Source of the DNA: JAAYJT01 sp037445555
GTDB taxonomy: Bacteria > Bacteroidota > Bacteroidia > Bacteroidales > JAAYJT01
NCBI GenBank assembly: GCA_037445555.1
Contig: JBBIKG010000007.1
Location: 45,526 to 109,525, forward strand
Direction: 5' to 3'
Length of the DNA stretch: 64,000 bases
The notes below the pieces were generated by a model. It was not told the origin of the DNA and searched no databases. It saw only the letters and a list, made by a program, of their open reading frames with translations. A program made the position numbers and the translations under genes. Below, in pieces: positions 34,606 to 43,412 of this stretch. Within the stretch, counting starts at the first letter, position 1; every line of letters starts with the position of its first letter.

Positions 34606-35460
34606 ATGCCTTTCAAGCCCTACCTGACGCTTGTCAAGCCCGTACTTTCATTGGCTGTTGCATTTACAGCATTTACGGGGTATGTATTTGCCTGGCGCAG
34701 CATTGATGCCGGAGCAATGACCGCCTTCCTGGGCGTATTATTAATGGCTTTGGCCGCATCGGCGCTTAACCAGGTTCTGGAACGAGAGCGCGATGCCCTC
34801 ATGGAGCGAACCAAACACCGTCCAATTGCCGATGGTGCAATCTCCTGGCGCCTTGGAACAATTTTAGGGATATTGCTTGCTCTATCAGGTTCTATTCTGT
34901 TGCTGTCGCAATCGCTTTGGGCTGCATTTCTTGGCGCGTTTAATCTTTTCTGGTATTTGGGTGTCTATACCACAATGAAGCAAAAGTCTGTTTATGCTCC
35001 CCTGGTTGGCACCCTTACCGGTGCTATTCCTTTTCTAATGGGCTACATGTCCGCAAGTACCTCTCAGCCCATAGGTCCGGCTCTTTTTATATCCCTGTTT
35101 TTGATCATTTGGCAAATACCACATTTTCTCCTACTTGTTGTAAAATATGGAAAGGAGTACGAAAAAGCCGGGTTGGCGTCACTGTCTGGATATTGGACAA
35201 TCCAAACTCTCAGGCGTGTTTCGTGGATATCGATTATTGCGTCGTCTATAAGTATGCTTTTACTGCCCTTGTTCGGTATCACAACACATGTACTCACCTC
35301 GTATATTCTGGCACTGCTTTCGATTGCTCTTATTGCTTACGCGATTTTCAAATATCCGCTCAGCATGGACGACCGTTCGACCAAACCCATGATTATATTG
35401 GTTAACCTGACTCAATTCATACTGATGCTTGTGCTTATTTTCGATTCGCTTCAGCATTAA
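34606..35460 (+). CDS. ctaB: Protoheme IX farnesyltransferase (heme O synthase)
   Basis: 284 residues with about eight helices. It transfers a farnesyl group to heme B to give heme O, the precursor of heme A in the oxidase. The first Asp/Glu-rich motif is LNQVLERERDALMERTKHRP. This follows the UbiA-type pattern N-x3-(D/E)-x3-D...RT-x2-RP. The second conserved loop is YTTMKQKSVYAPLVG. It is the last gene of the respiratory run. CtaA (heme A synthase) is not in the window and must be elsewhere if heme A is used. Confidence 0.94.
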   Translation: MPFKPYLTLVKPVLSLAVAFTAFTGYVFAWRSIDAGAMTAFLGVLLMALAASALNQVLERERDALMERTKHRPIADGAISWRLGTILGILLALSGSILLLSQSLWAAFLGAFNLFWYLGVYTTMKQKSVYAPLVGTLTGAIPFLMGYMSASTSQPIGPALFISLFLIIWQIPHFLLLVVKYGKEYEKAGLASLSGYWTIQTLRRVSWISIIASSISMLLLPLFGITTHVLTSYILALLSIALIAYAIFKYPLSMDDRSTKPMIILVNLTQFILMLVLIFDSLQH

Positions 35461-35857
35461 GACCGGGCCGGCGTCTCTAATAAAACGTTTAACCTCGAAT
35501 TAATGACAGCGAATAACGGTGTAGTCTTCTTATTCCGTAAGTAAGGATGAATGGCTGATATTGAAAACAAACTTACTGCCATTATGAGTTCCTGGCCGGC
35601 GTGTCATTGTCAGGAGATTAGTCATTAAACCTTTTGATTATAAAAAGGTGCCTGCCAGGCTCATCCGTAAGCTGCTGTCATGCAATGCCCGGAATTTTCG
35701 AATAACTTTTCATGGAATTGGACACCGGGGCTACCCATGCGGGCATATCAAGGAAAGCGCCTGAACAGCTGGCCACCTGCCTCCGGATTGCTGTGTTTAT
35801 TTTGATCTGCAGAAAGTAGTACTATGCCGCATCAATTTCAGAGGTTGCCAGGGCAAA
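35461..35857. other. Intergenic gap, 397 bp, convergent genes
   Basis: The gap separates the respiratory run (+) from the fucose-isomerase-like gene (-). I find no ORF with coding character, no tRNA, no clear terminator hairpin with a T-run and no promoter element. Confidence 0.5.
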
Positions 35858-37024
35858 TTACACCAGGCTAATCTGCTTATAGGTCAGAGCCATCTTCAGC
35901 CGATCCTCATAATTTCCCGGTACAACAATATGGTGGTTCCCAAGCGGATGATTACGAAGTTTACTAATGTCGGCCTGGTCGAGTACTATTTCGGCCTGGG
36001 TTCGGCAGGCAAAGTCATGAGTGGGTGTTGACCTGATTATCCCTTTGGCCACGAACGCCTTATCGAGGTATTGGCTGAGGCGGAATACGGTAACCTCCCC
36101 GCCTTCGATCATGCCCTGGATAGCAGCAGATTTGTTTGTTTCGAAATGGGTGTTAACCTCGAATGAGCCCAGAATATTCAATGGCGCAGTGCAATGAGCA
36201 AAAAGAACATGGTCGTCATGCACCGAAGCAATATTGGCCATCCACGGCACCGACCCTGTGAGGGCCTTAGCAAACATCAGTCCGGTCAGGCTTACTGTGT
36301 CGCCTTCGCATCCGGCCACGATTCCCTGGCTGTTGAGCAGGGCCAGGGCAAGACAAGCCGTCATATGATGTTTGTTTACCATCTCAAAACATTCGAGTGT
36401 AAGGGCGTCGTATTTTCCGGCCTGTACCACTCTTCGGAGAAATCCGCAGATGCGGGCCTCCATCTCGGTAACACGTTCCGGATAAGCACCGAATACCGCC
36501 TGAAAGTGGCTGTCAGGAGCTGACGTCCTGTAGTCGGGGAGGGTATTCCAGGGCAGGTGTTCGATTGTGATCCCGAAACGATCCTGCGCAAGAGAAAGGG
36601 GGAAGTGTGAGGCTACCAGCCAGTGAGACACTTCTCCGATCAGGGCAGCCCTTGTTCCGGCCAGGGTGGAAAAACCATGCAACATGCCGGCATAGTTACG
36701 CAGAATTGCCGGGGTCGAAGCTCCTCCCACAGGTAAAAGCATACACCCGATACCCTGGTTTTCGGCCCACGCCTTCACTTCGGTGGCGGCAGCCCATGCA
36801 TTCGCCTCCGGGCCTGCCAGCAGGCAATATGACCTGCTTCTGCCCAGGTAGCTGATAGCTTCCTGTTCCGAGCCCCCTGAAAGGAAAAAAATAAGATCGG
36901 GCGATGGGCTGTTGAAGTCAAATTCAACTTCACTCAGCCGCTGCCTTAGCTCCGCTATGCCCTTTTCTGTCAGTGACGGAGGCGCATCACGGTAGGCAAC
37001 TGCTTTCGTCCGGATTACCATCAT
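35858..37024 (-). CDS. L-fucose/L-arabinose isomerase-like protein
   Basis: 388 residues from the ATG at 37024; longer frames overlap the upstream peptidase. The sequence resembles the fucose-isomerase-like superfamily seen in Bacteroidota. It has an N-terminal Rossmann-like part (LIFFLSGGSEQEAISYL, GIGCMLLPVGGASTPA), a middle helical part, and C-terminal acidic/His metal-ligand candidates (CEGDTVSLTGLM, HDDHVLFAHCTAP). True FucI has about 590 residues and AraA about 500, so this is a shorter, divergent member. Substrate is unknown and no sugar kinase or transporter adjoins it. It starts 20 bp after the peptidase stop, so the two are probably co-transcribed. Confidence 0.7.
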   Translation of the reverse strand: MMVIRTKAVAYRDAPPSLTEKGIAELRQRLSEVEFDFNSPSPDLIFFLSGGSEQEAISYLGRSRSYCLLAGPEANAWAAATEVKAWAENQGIGCMLLPVGGASTPAILRNYAGMLHGFSTLAGTRAALIGEVSHWLVASHFPLSLAQDRFGITIEHLPWNTLPDYRTSAPDSHFQAVFGAYPERVTEMEARICGFLRRVVQAGKYDALTLECFEMVNKHHMTACLALALLNSQGIVAGCEGDTVSLTGLMFAKALTGSVPWMANIASVHDDHVLFAHCTAPLNILGSFEVNTHFETNKSAAIQGMIEGGEVTVFRLSQYLDKAFVAKGIIRSTPTHDFACRTQAEIVLDQADISKLRNHPLGNHHIVVPGNYEDRLKMALTYKQISLV

Positions 37025-37043
37025 GTAAGAATCTCTCTTAGGC

Positions 37044-38738
37044 CTATTCCACAAATTGGCGTGCATAGTAACGTGCCGTGAGCTTCTCGCCTGTAGCTTT
37101 TTCAATCATGTCGTTCCAGTACCACCTGCTGCCAGGCCTGAAAACGAAGGTCTTGAGATATTCGCCTATTTCCGTCCGATTCACAAAACTCTGGTTTGAT
37201 AAATCTTCGAACTCCAGCACCTTAGAGGTGATATGATAATAAAGCTGCGAGGCCAGCAGTTCTCCCAAGTGGTAATTATGGTAATAACAGGGGTAGGAGG
37301 CGATATGTATCTTTGTGGCCCAGTCAGGCTCATTTCTGCCTTCAGGTTTATTCAGCATCTGATAACGTTCGGCCAGATCCCACCAAAGTGCATTCAGATC
37401 CTGTTCCGGGTTTTCGTACATGCCCTTTTCAAAACGATACATCACCTGCGACCAACGGCTGAATACGAGTTGTTCGAGCCTTAGACTCTTAAAGCTTTCT
37501 TCGGCAATTTTCTCCATCTCAGTTTGGTTAATCAGCCCCATGTCATACATCCACAGAGGGTTGCTGGCCAGGCGCCCAAAGATCATAGCTATGGCCTCGG
37601 TGGTAAAGGTATGTGCAGGATCACGCAACAGGAAGGGCAGGTTAAAGTCAAGGTATTTGTCGTATACCGCATGTCCGAATTCATGTAGACTGGTGTTCAT
37701 CCAGTTGTAGTTTGACCGAAGGTTGCACAACACGCGCACATCGCCCTGGCGATCGATATGTGTGCAGAAGGCGTGCTGATTTTTACCCGGCTTTTCGTAC
37801 ATGTCGCTGCGAGCCAGAATATCGTCTACGTCGAGACCAATGCCTTTAAAGAAATTGTTTGTAAGTGTTTCGACATTCTGGTTTTTGTAGTATTTATCGA
37901 GAGATACCTTATAAATACGCGGCGCTTCCTGGAAAAAGCGGTTTTGATAATGCCAGGGCATCAATTGACCTTTGCCGACACCGTAGTATTGAGAAAGATA
38001 GTCATCAATGTCGGATTTCAGGCCGGCAAATGCCTCGCGGGTAAGCACATCCAGCTCATCAAAAAGCGTGGCTACATCCTGTGGATTCTGATCGCTGAGT
38101 GATAGGGTCATTTCGTGAAAATTGGCGAACCCAAGTTCCCGGGCAATATCGTTTCGCAGGTGCACCAGTCTTATGATGTCTTCGCTCACCAGAGGGCCGA
38201 TTTTCTTATGGGCAAGCCAAGCCTCCTTTAGTAATTCCTGGTTTTTGGAAGTCTTCAGAATTTCCTCCACCTGGTTATCGGTAATCAGTTGCCCCCCTGC
38301 CTCTGCCCTGAAGTTGGAGTATTTTTGTTCGATTTCGGTCTCAAGCCTGATTTTTTCTTTCAGCTTATCAAGGCTGGCCAGGCTATAGATATAGGCGTTG
38401 TACAATGCATTGAGTTGCCGCCTGAGCAACGAATCCTTCACGGCCTCCGAAGCACGCATTTCCTTCAGTAATTCAAAAGCCTGCCTGTCGGAGTAGAATT
38501 CAGTAAGAGAAGTTTGTGCAGCTTCGGCTTTGGCCCAGCTTTCGGGCGTTCCGGAAATGCTGGCTTCCCAGTAAGCCAGGTTTGCCTCACGGTAAAGGGG
38601 CATAACCTTTTCTTCGTATTGTTTGATAAAATCAATCAGCTTCGTTTCCATTTTTTGAGTTTTGTTTTGACATGCAGTAGCTCCTGCCAGCAAAGCGGCA
38701 ACAAATACTACAGAGCAGGGAAAAGTTAATCGTTTCAT
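37044..38738 (-). CDS. M2/M3-type zinc metallopeptidase lipoprotein (peptidyl-dipeptidase-like)
   Basis: 564 residues from the ATG at 38738. The signal peptide ends in LLAGATACQNK, a lipobox, so the protein is probably lipidated and outside the cytoplasm. The body is nearly all helical, as in the M2 (angiotensin-converting enzyme) and M3 families. The zinc site is HEFGH in LHEFGHAVYDKY, with a downstream glutamate in FTTEAIAMIFG as third ligand. The closest pattern is the M2-like peptidyl-dipeptidases of Bacteroidota, which remove dipeptides from peptide C-termini. Its neighbour downstream is the fucose-isomerase-like gene; no functional tie is evident. Confidence 0.88.
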   Translation of the reverse strand: MKRLTFPCSVVFVAALLAGATACQNKTQKMETKLIDFIKQYEEKVMPLYREANLAYWEASISGTPESWAKAEAAQTSLTEFYSDRQAFELLKEMRASEAVKDSLLRRQLNALYNAYIYSLASLDKLKEKIRLETEIEQKYSNFRAEAGGQLITDNQVEEILKTSKNQELLKEAWLAHKKIGPLVSEDIIRLVHLRNDIARELGFANFHEMTLSLSDQNPQDVATLFDELDVLTREAFAGLKSDIDDYLSQYYGVGKGQLMPWHYQNRFFQEAPRIYKVSLDKYYKNQNVETLTNNFFKGIGLDVDDILARSDMYEKPGKNQHAFCTHIDRQGDVRVLCNLRSNYNWMNTSLHEFGHAVYDKYLDFNLPFLLRDPAHTFTTEAIAMIFGRLASNPLWMYDMGLINQTEMEKIAEESFKSLRLEQLVFSRWSQVMYRFEKGMYENPEQDLNALWWDLAERYQMLNKPEGRNEPDWATKIHIASYPCYYHNYHLGELLASQLYYHITSKVLEFEDLSNQSFVNRTEIGEYLKTFVFRPGSRWYWNDMIEKATGEKLTARYYARQFVE

Positions 38739-38809
38739 GGCGTTTGAGGATGGTTTGTACAAAGAACGCAATATTGGAGGTTTTATTCAATATCCGCCGA
38801 TATAATTTC

Positions 38810-38817
38810 TACCTTTG
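38810..38817 (+). promoter_or_regulatory. Bacteroidetes -7 element (TACCTTTG)
   Basis: TACCTTTG matches TAnnTTTG, 66 nt before the ATG of the next + strand gene. A TTTTATTC at 38781-38788 is near the expected -33 position. Confidence 0.5.
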
Positions 38818-38883
38818 GGGAGTCAAGCGACAGGATATTCTTTTCGTCCTTAATTAAAAATTCAAGTAATAATTTCAATAAAT

Positions 38884-39474
38884 ATGACCCTTTCATATCT
38901 AAAAATCAGCCTGGTTTTGGTGTTGCTTGCCAGCGCCGGCGTCCTGGCGCAGGAGCAGGCCAAAACCTCCGCCCCCGTGAAACCCTATGGCATCAAATCA
39001 GGCTACGTGAAAATGACCTCAAACCTGGGCCTTACCAGGCAGCTTTGGTTCGATGATTTCGGACGCCTGCAACGCGAAGAAGTTACACTTGCCATGGGGG
39101 GGTTCAGTCAGAGCGCTGTCGTTATAAGCGATGGCCGGTGGCGCCATGAATTTACTCCCGGATCCACCACAGGCAATAAGCGCGCGGCTACCGCGGCAGC
39201 AGGGCCCGGTTATCTCAAATTATCCGAGGCCGACAGAAAAAATTTCGGCATCACGGATCTTGGAACCGAAACTCTGGCCGGAAAAACCTGTAATGTTTAC
39301 CAAATGAGCAAACCCGCCGAAACTAAGGTGTGGGTCTATAAAGGCATTGTGATGAAAAGCATTTCGGGTATGCAAGGCAACAGTCTCGAATTGGAGGTAG
39401 TCGAAATCCGGGAAGAAAAGGTAGAGACGGCCAAATTTAAGTTACCCGGCAATATCGAGTTTCGTGAGTTGTAA
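38884..39474 (+). CDS. Secreted DUF4412-like beta-rich protein
   Basis: 196 residues with a cleavable signal peptide (residues 1-22, ending VLAQE). The mature part alternates beta strands in a LolA/DUF4412-like manner: 'KSGYVKMTSNLGLTRQLWFD', then KTCNVYQMSKPAETKVWVYK, and a terminal 'VEIREEKVETAKFKLPGNIE'. Such proteins are exported, and some bind lipids; no enzyme signature is visible. It is monocistronic with its own promoter-like element, divergent from the M2-type peptidase and convergent with cysS. The exact family is a guess; the exported beta-sheet nature is well supported. Confidence 0.6.
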   Translation: MTLSYLKISLVLVLLASAGVLAQEQAKTSAPVKPYGIKSGYVKMTSNLGLTRQLWFDDFGRLQREEVTLAMGGFSQSAVVISDGRWRHEFTPGSTTGNKRAATAAAGPGYLKLSEADRKNFGITDLGTETLAGKTCNVYQMSKPAETKVWVYKGIVMKSISGMQGNSLELEVVEIREEKVETAKFKLPGNIEFREL

Positions 39475-39495
39475 CATGGAGCTGATTTCCGCTGG

Positions 39496-40962
39496 TTATT
39501 CCAACTCCCAGGTTGTGCCTTCACGGCTGTCTTTAAGCAAAATGCCCAGGCGCCGGAGTTCGTCTCGGATCAGGTCGGACGTTTTAAAGTCTTTCGCCTC
39601 GCGGACTTGCCTGCGCAGGGAGATGATGGTTTCGACAAGCCCGTCAACGAGCTGTTTCTGATTCAATTCTTCGCCTGTCAATCCGAGGATGCCAAAAACA
39701 AAGTCGTTGAAAATGGTGTGCAGCAAAGCAAGGTCGGCTTTGTTAATCGACTCGTGGCCATCGTTCACCGAGTTGATGATTCTTGCCCCTTCAAACAGGC
39801 TGGCTATTACCACCGGGCTGTTGAAATCATCGTTCATGGCATCATAGCATGCCTGGCGCAGGGCCGGCACATCGGAGTGCGATACGGTTCCCGGGGTAAG
39901 TCTCTGCAATGTAACGTAGGCAGTCATCAGTCGTTTAAGACCCTTTTCGGCAGCCTGCAGGGCTTCGTTGGAGAAGTCAAGAGTGCTGCGATAGTGCGCC
40001 TGCAGGATAAAGAAGCGAATAGCCATCGGGCTGTATGCCTTTTCGAGCAGGGGATGTGCGCCCTGAAAAAATTCGTTCAGAGTGATGAAATTGTTGAGAG
40101 ACTTGCCCATCTTCTGCCCGTTGATGGTGATCATGTTGTTGTGCAGCCAATATCGTACTGACTCATGCCCGAGCGCGGCGGTTGACTGTGCTATTTCTGC
40201 TTCGTGATGTGGGAAAAGCAGGTCCATTCCGCCTCCGTGGATGTCAAAAGTATCACCAAGATACTTTGTTCCCATAGCAGAACACTCCATATGCCACCCC
40301 GGAAATCCCTCACCCCAGGGCGACGGCCACCGCATAATGTGTTCTCCTGATGCCTTTTTCCAGAGGGCGAAGTCGAAGGAGTTATGTTTTTCCTCCTGTT
40401 TTTCAAGGGTGCGGGTGTTCACCAGAAGCTCGTCAACCACCCGACCAGATAGCTTTCCGTAATGATACTTTTGGGCGTACTTTTCGACGTCAAAATATAC
40501 TGATCCGTTTACCACATAGGCATAGCCTGCATTTAGGATGCGCCTGATCATCTCGATCTGTTCGATAATATGCCCAGAAGCTCTGGGTTCGATACTGGGT
40601 CTCAATACATTGAGCTGATCCATATTTCGGTGATACCTGTCAGTAAAATACTGAACCACCTCCATGGGCTCAAGTTGTTCAAGCCTCGCCTTTTTGGCAA
40701 TTTTATCCTCCCCGTCGTCTGCATCATTTTCGAGATGGCCAACGTCGGTTATGTTGCGCACGTAGCGCACTTTGTATCCGATATGTTTCAGGTAGCGGAA
40801 GATAAGATCAAACGACACTGCCGGGCGGGCATGCCCCAGATGCGCATCTCCATATACCGTCGGGCCGCATACATACATGCCCGTGAAGGGCGGATGCAGC
40901 GGCCTGAAATCTTCCTTGCGGCGTGTCAGGGTGTTGAATACTACAAGCGGCTGATCTTTCAT
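39496..40962 (-). CDS. cysS: Cysteine--tRNA ligase
   Basis: 488 residues from the ATG at 40962; the frame is open further upstream but that part lies before the promoter element. It is class I and charges tRNA-Cys. The HIGH-type motif is HLGH at 41-44, after the zinc cysteine in MYVCGPTVYG; the second zinc-site region is WHMECSAMG; the KMSKS-type motif is KMGKS at 284-288. Length and order are typical. It is divergent from the Kbl gene. Confidence 0.97.
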   Translation of the reverse strand: MKDQPLVVFNTLTRRKEDFRPLHPPFTGMYVCGPTVYGDAHLGHARPAVSFDLIFRYLKHIGYKVRYVRNITDVGHLENDADDGEDKIAKKARLEQLEPMEVVQYFTDRYHRNMDQLNVLRPSIEPRASGHIIEQIEMIRRILNAGYAYVVNGSVYFDVEKYAQKYHYGKLSGRVVDELLVNTRTLEKQEEKHNSFDFALWKKASGEHIMRWPSPWGEGFPGWHMECSAMGTKYLGDTFDIHGGGMDLLFPHHEAEIAQSTAALGHESVRYWLHNNMITINGQKMGKSLNNFITLNEFFQGAHPLLEKAYSPMAIRFFILQAHYRSTLDFSNEALQAAEKGLKRLMTAYVTLQRLTPGTVSHSDVPALRQACYDAMNDDFNSPVVIASLFEGARIINSVNDGHESINKADLALLHTIFNDFVFGILGLTGEELNQKQLVDGLVETIISLRRQVREAKDFKTSDLIRDELRRLGILLKDSREGTTWELE

Positions 40963-40981
40963 GGCTCTGGGTATTGGATCG

Positions 40982-40989
40982 CAAAGGTA
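40982..40989 (-). promoter_or_regulatory. Bacteroidetes -7 element (TACCTTTG) for cysS
   Basis: Minus-strand TACCTTTG, a full TAnnTTTG match, 19 nt before the cysS ATG. Confidence 0.6.
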
Positions 40990-41091
40990 GTAAATCGTAG
41001 GCCTTACCAAATAAGCTTGGGCAACGAAGTGACAGCAATTGTTCATAAGGCTGCCTTCTGCACTGGCAATTGCATGTGTGTGGTAAATTTC

Positions 41092-41099
41092 TACCTTTG
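41092..41099 (+). promoter_or_regulatory. Bacteroidetes -7 element (TACCTTTG) for kbl
   Basis: TACCTTTG matches TAnnTTTG, 27 nt before the ATG at 41127. A TTG at 41070 is about 20 nt upstream, a spacing consistent with a -33 box. Confidence 0.62.
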
Positions 41100-41126
41100 T
41101 CGGCCAAACCAATAAAAAATCAAACC

Positions 41127-42380
41127 ATGGATATTTTTGAAAGACGACTCCAGAACTACGGGCCACTGGGCAAATGGGCTGAACAGGCGGATGGATATTT
41201 TATGTTTCCGAAACTCGAAGGTGAAATATCAAACCGGATGATTTTTCGCGGAAAAGAAAGACTGGTATGGAGCCTGAACAACTATCTCGGCCTGGCTAAT
41301 CACCCTGAAGTGCGCAAGGTTGACGCCGAAGCTACGGCTCAATACGGGTTGGCCTATCCGATGGGTGCCCGTATGATGTCGGGTCAAACAGATTATCATA
41401 TCCAACTCGAAAACGAACTGGCAAGCTTTGTGCAAAAAGAAGCCGCCTACCTGCTTAATTACGGCTATCAGGGTATGGTTTCCATTATTGATTCCCTGAT
41501 TGACAGAAAAGACGTGGTGGTGTACGACAGCGAATCACACGCATGTATCATCGACGGTCTGCGTATGCACCTGGGCAAACGCTTTGTTTTTCAGCATAAC
41601 GATATCGAAAACTTCGAAAAACAGCTGGGACATGCACAAAAAGTTGCAGAGCAAACCGGAGGAGGTATCCTTGTGATCACCGAAGGCGTGTTTGGCATGG
41701 CCGGAGACCTGGGCAAAATTGACAAAATAGCCGAGCTGAAGCAGAAATACCAGTTTCGCCTCCTAGTCGATGATGCACATGGTTTTGGCACCATGGGGGC
41801 TACCGGAATTGGCACCGGTGAAGCCCAGGGCGTCCAGGATAAGATCGATGTGTACTTTTCAACCTTTGCCAAATCAATGGCGGGGATTGGAGCCTTTGTT
41901 GCCAGCGATAAAAAAATCATCAGCTTCCTGCAGCATAATATGCGTTCGCAGGTATTTGCCAAAGCGCTTCCAATGCCGCTGGTGCTCGGATCGCTCAAAA
42001 GGCTCGAACTGCTCAAAACCCAGCCGGAGTTGCGCGAAAAACTCTGGACTATCGTCAGAGAGCTCCAGGGGAAACTACGCGAAAACGGTTTTAACCTTGG
42101 CCGCACCGAATCGCCTGTGACGCCTGTATTTCTGAGCGGAGGCATTCCCGAGGCATCCCAGCTTACCTTCGAACTGCGCGAAGTGCATAACATCTTCTGT
42201 AGCATCGTGGTTTACCCGGTGGTGCCCAGGGATGTGATTATGCTCAGGCTTATCCCCACAGCCGTGCATACACTCGAGGATGTTGAAAAAACGGTGAATG
42301 CGTTTATCGAGGTTCGCCAGCACCTTGTTTCGGGCAAGTATGATAAAAACTTCATTCCCGATATTTCGCTGATCCCATAA
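41127..42380 (+). CDS. kbl: Alpha-oxoamine synthase: 2-amino-3-ketobutyrate CoA ligase (glycine C-acetyltransferase) type
   Basis: 417 residues from the ATG at 41127, a fold-I PLP enzyme of the alpha-oxoamine synthase family. The PLP lysine is Lys249 in STFAKSMAGIGAF. Other signatures are VWSLNNYLGLANHPEV near the start, DSESHACIIDG and the aspartate in LLVDDAHGFGTMG. The family includes Kbl, serine palmitoyltransferase, BioF and ALAS. The Kbl assignment rests on the next gene, an SDR of the type that oxidises threonine to 2-amino-3-ketobutyrate; the pair would yield glycine and acetyl-CoA from threonine. A sphingolipid role (serine palmitoyltransferase) is the main alternative, since Bacteroidota often make sphingolipids. 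Confidence 0.8.
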   Translation: MDIFERRLQNYGPLGKWAEQADGYFMFPKLEGEISNRMIFRGKERLVWSLNNYLGLANHPEVRKVDAEATAQYGLAYPMGARMMSGQTDYHIQLENELASFVQKEAAYLLNYGYQGMVSIIDSLIDRKDVVVYDSESHACIIDGLRMHLGKRFVFQHNDIENFEKQLGHAQKVAEQTGGGILVITEGVFGMAGDLGKIDKIAELKQKYQFRLLVDDAHGFGTMGATGIGTGEAQGVQDKIDVYFSTFAKSMAGIGAFVASDKKIISFLQHNMRSQVFAKALPMPLVLGSLKRLELLKTQPELREKLWTIVRELQGKLRENGFNLGRTESPVTPVFLSGGIPEASQLTFELREVHNIFCSIVVYPVVPRDVIMLRLIPTAVHTLEDVEKTVNAFIEVRQHLVSGKYDKNFIPDISLIP

Positions 42381-42394
42381 TCCCATCATTTACC

Positions 42395-43345
42395 ATGAGT
42401 AACGAACGTATATTAGTGATCGGCTGTTCGGGCCAGATCGGATCAGAGCTTACCCTTGAGCTCCGCAAAATGTATGGTAATGGCAATGTTTTTGCCACCG
42501 ACCTGAAGGAACCCTCCGCTGAGGTTCGCGACAGCGGGCCTTTCCAGATCCTGGACGTGCTCGACGAAAAACGGCTGCAACTTTTTGCTATTCGCAACAA
42601 AATCACCCAGATGTACAACCTTGCCGCAGTGCTATCCGGAAATGCTGAAAAAATGCCTATGCAGGCCTGGAATATCAACATGATGGCACTGCTGAACACC
42701 CTGGAAATGGCCAGAGACCTTGAGCTTAAAAAAATCTTCTGGCCCAGCAGCATTGCCGTTTTTGGTCCGACAACCCCCAGGCACAACACACCACAGATGA
42801 CCGTTGCCGAGCCCAACACGGTATATGGCATCACGAAGCTTGCCGGCGAACGCTGGTGCGAATACTACCACAAACGCTACCATATCGACGTTCGCTCATT
42901 ACGCTATCCCGGCCTGATCTCCTACAAGACCGAACCCGGCGGCGGCACTACCGACTATGCTGTTGAGATCTACTATGATGCCATTCGCCAGGGTTCATAC
43001 GAGAGCTTCCTCAATCCCGACTCCACTCTGCCCATGATGTTCATGCCCGATGCCATTAAAGCCACCATCGACCTGATGGAGGCCGACAGCAGCCGTATCA
43101 AGATACGTTCAAGCTACAACGTGGGCGGCATGAGCTTCAATCCGGAAGAAATCGCTGCATCCATTCGCAAACATATACCCGGGTTCGAAATTACGTATAA
43201 GCCCGACTTCCGTCAGGCTATTGCCGATTCATGGCCGGCCAGCATTGACGACAGCGTAGCCCGAAACGACTGGGGGATGAACTATGAATATGACCTCGAC
43301 GCTATGACCGAAGTAATGCTTCGCGAGATCAGCAAAAAGTTCTGA
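42395..43345 (+). CDS. NAD-dependent SDR, probable L-threonine 3-dehydrogenase
   Basis: 316 residues, an extended SDR of the UDP-galactose-4-epimerase-like type. Its glycine motif is GCSGQIG (10-16) and the catalytic pair is Tyr144 and Lys148 in VYGITK. The loop SLRYPGLISYKTEPGGGTTD and the 'NVGGMSFNPEEIAASIRKHI' region match the SDR-type threonine dehydrogenases of bacteria and animals, which oxidise L-threonine to 2-amino-3-ketobutyrate. It starts 15 bp after the Kbl-type gene, so one operon would carry both steps of the threonine-to-glycine path. The substrate assignment is by family likeness plus pairing. Confidence 0.82.
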   Translation: MSNERILVIGCSGQIGSELTLELRKMYGNGNVFATDLKEPSAEVRDSGPFQILDVLDEKRLQLFAIRNKITQMYNLAAVLSGNAEKMPMQAWNINMMALLNTLEMARDLELKKIFWPSSIAVFGPTTPRHNTPQMTVAEPNTVYGITKLAGERWCEYYHKRYHIDVRSLRYPGLISYKTEPGGGTTDYAVEIYYDAIRQGSYESFLNPDSTLPMMFMPDAIKATIDLMEADSSRIKIRSSYNVGGMSFNPEEIAASIRKHIPGFEITYKPDFRQAIADSWPASIDDSVARNDWGMNYEYDLDAMTEVMLREISKKF

Positions 43346-43370
43346 CAGAAAACAGCCTGAAATGTTTAAC

Positions 43371-43392
43371 ACCGGCCTCCGAGGAGGTTGGT
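43371..43392. terminator. Possible bidirectional hairpin between convergent genes
   Basis: ACCGGCCTC and GAGGTTGGT pair over nine positions, two of them G-U, around a 4-nt loop, between the threonine-dehydrogenase-like and C1 peptidase genes. No T-run follows on either strand, so termination is only suggested. Confidence 0.35.
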
Positions 43393-43412
43393 ACTAATTG
43401 TGAGTCGGAAAA

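Noticed and set aside
39607..41115. Plus-strand frames of 184 and 181 codons
   Set aside because: They are antisense to cysS, whose HLGH and KMGKS motifs prove the minus strand codes.
41127..42380. Serine palmitoyltransferase as primary call
   Set aside because: The directly following SDR of threonine-dehydrogenase type makes the Kbl assignment more likely; kept only as an alternative.
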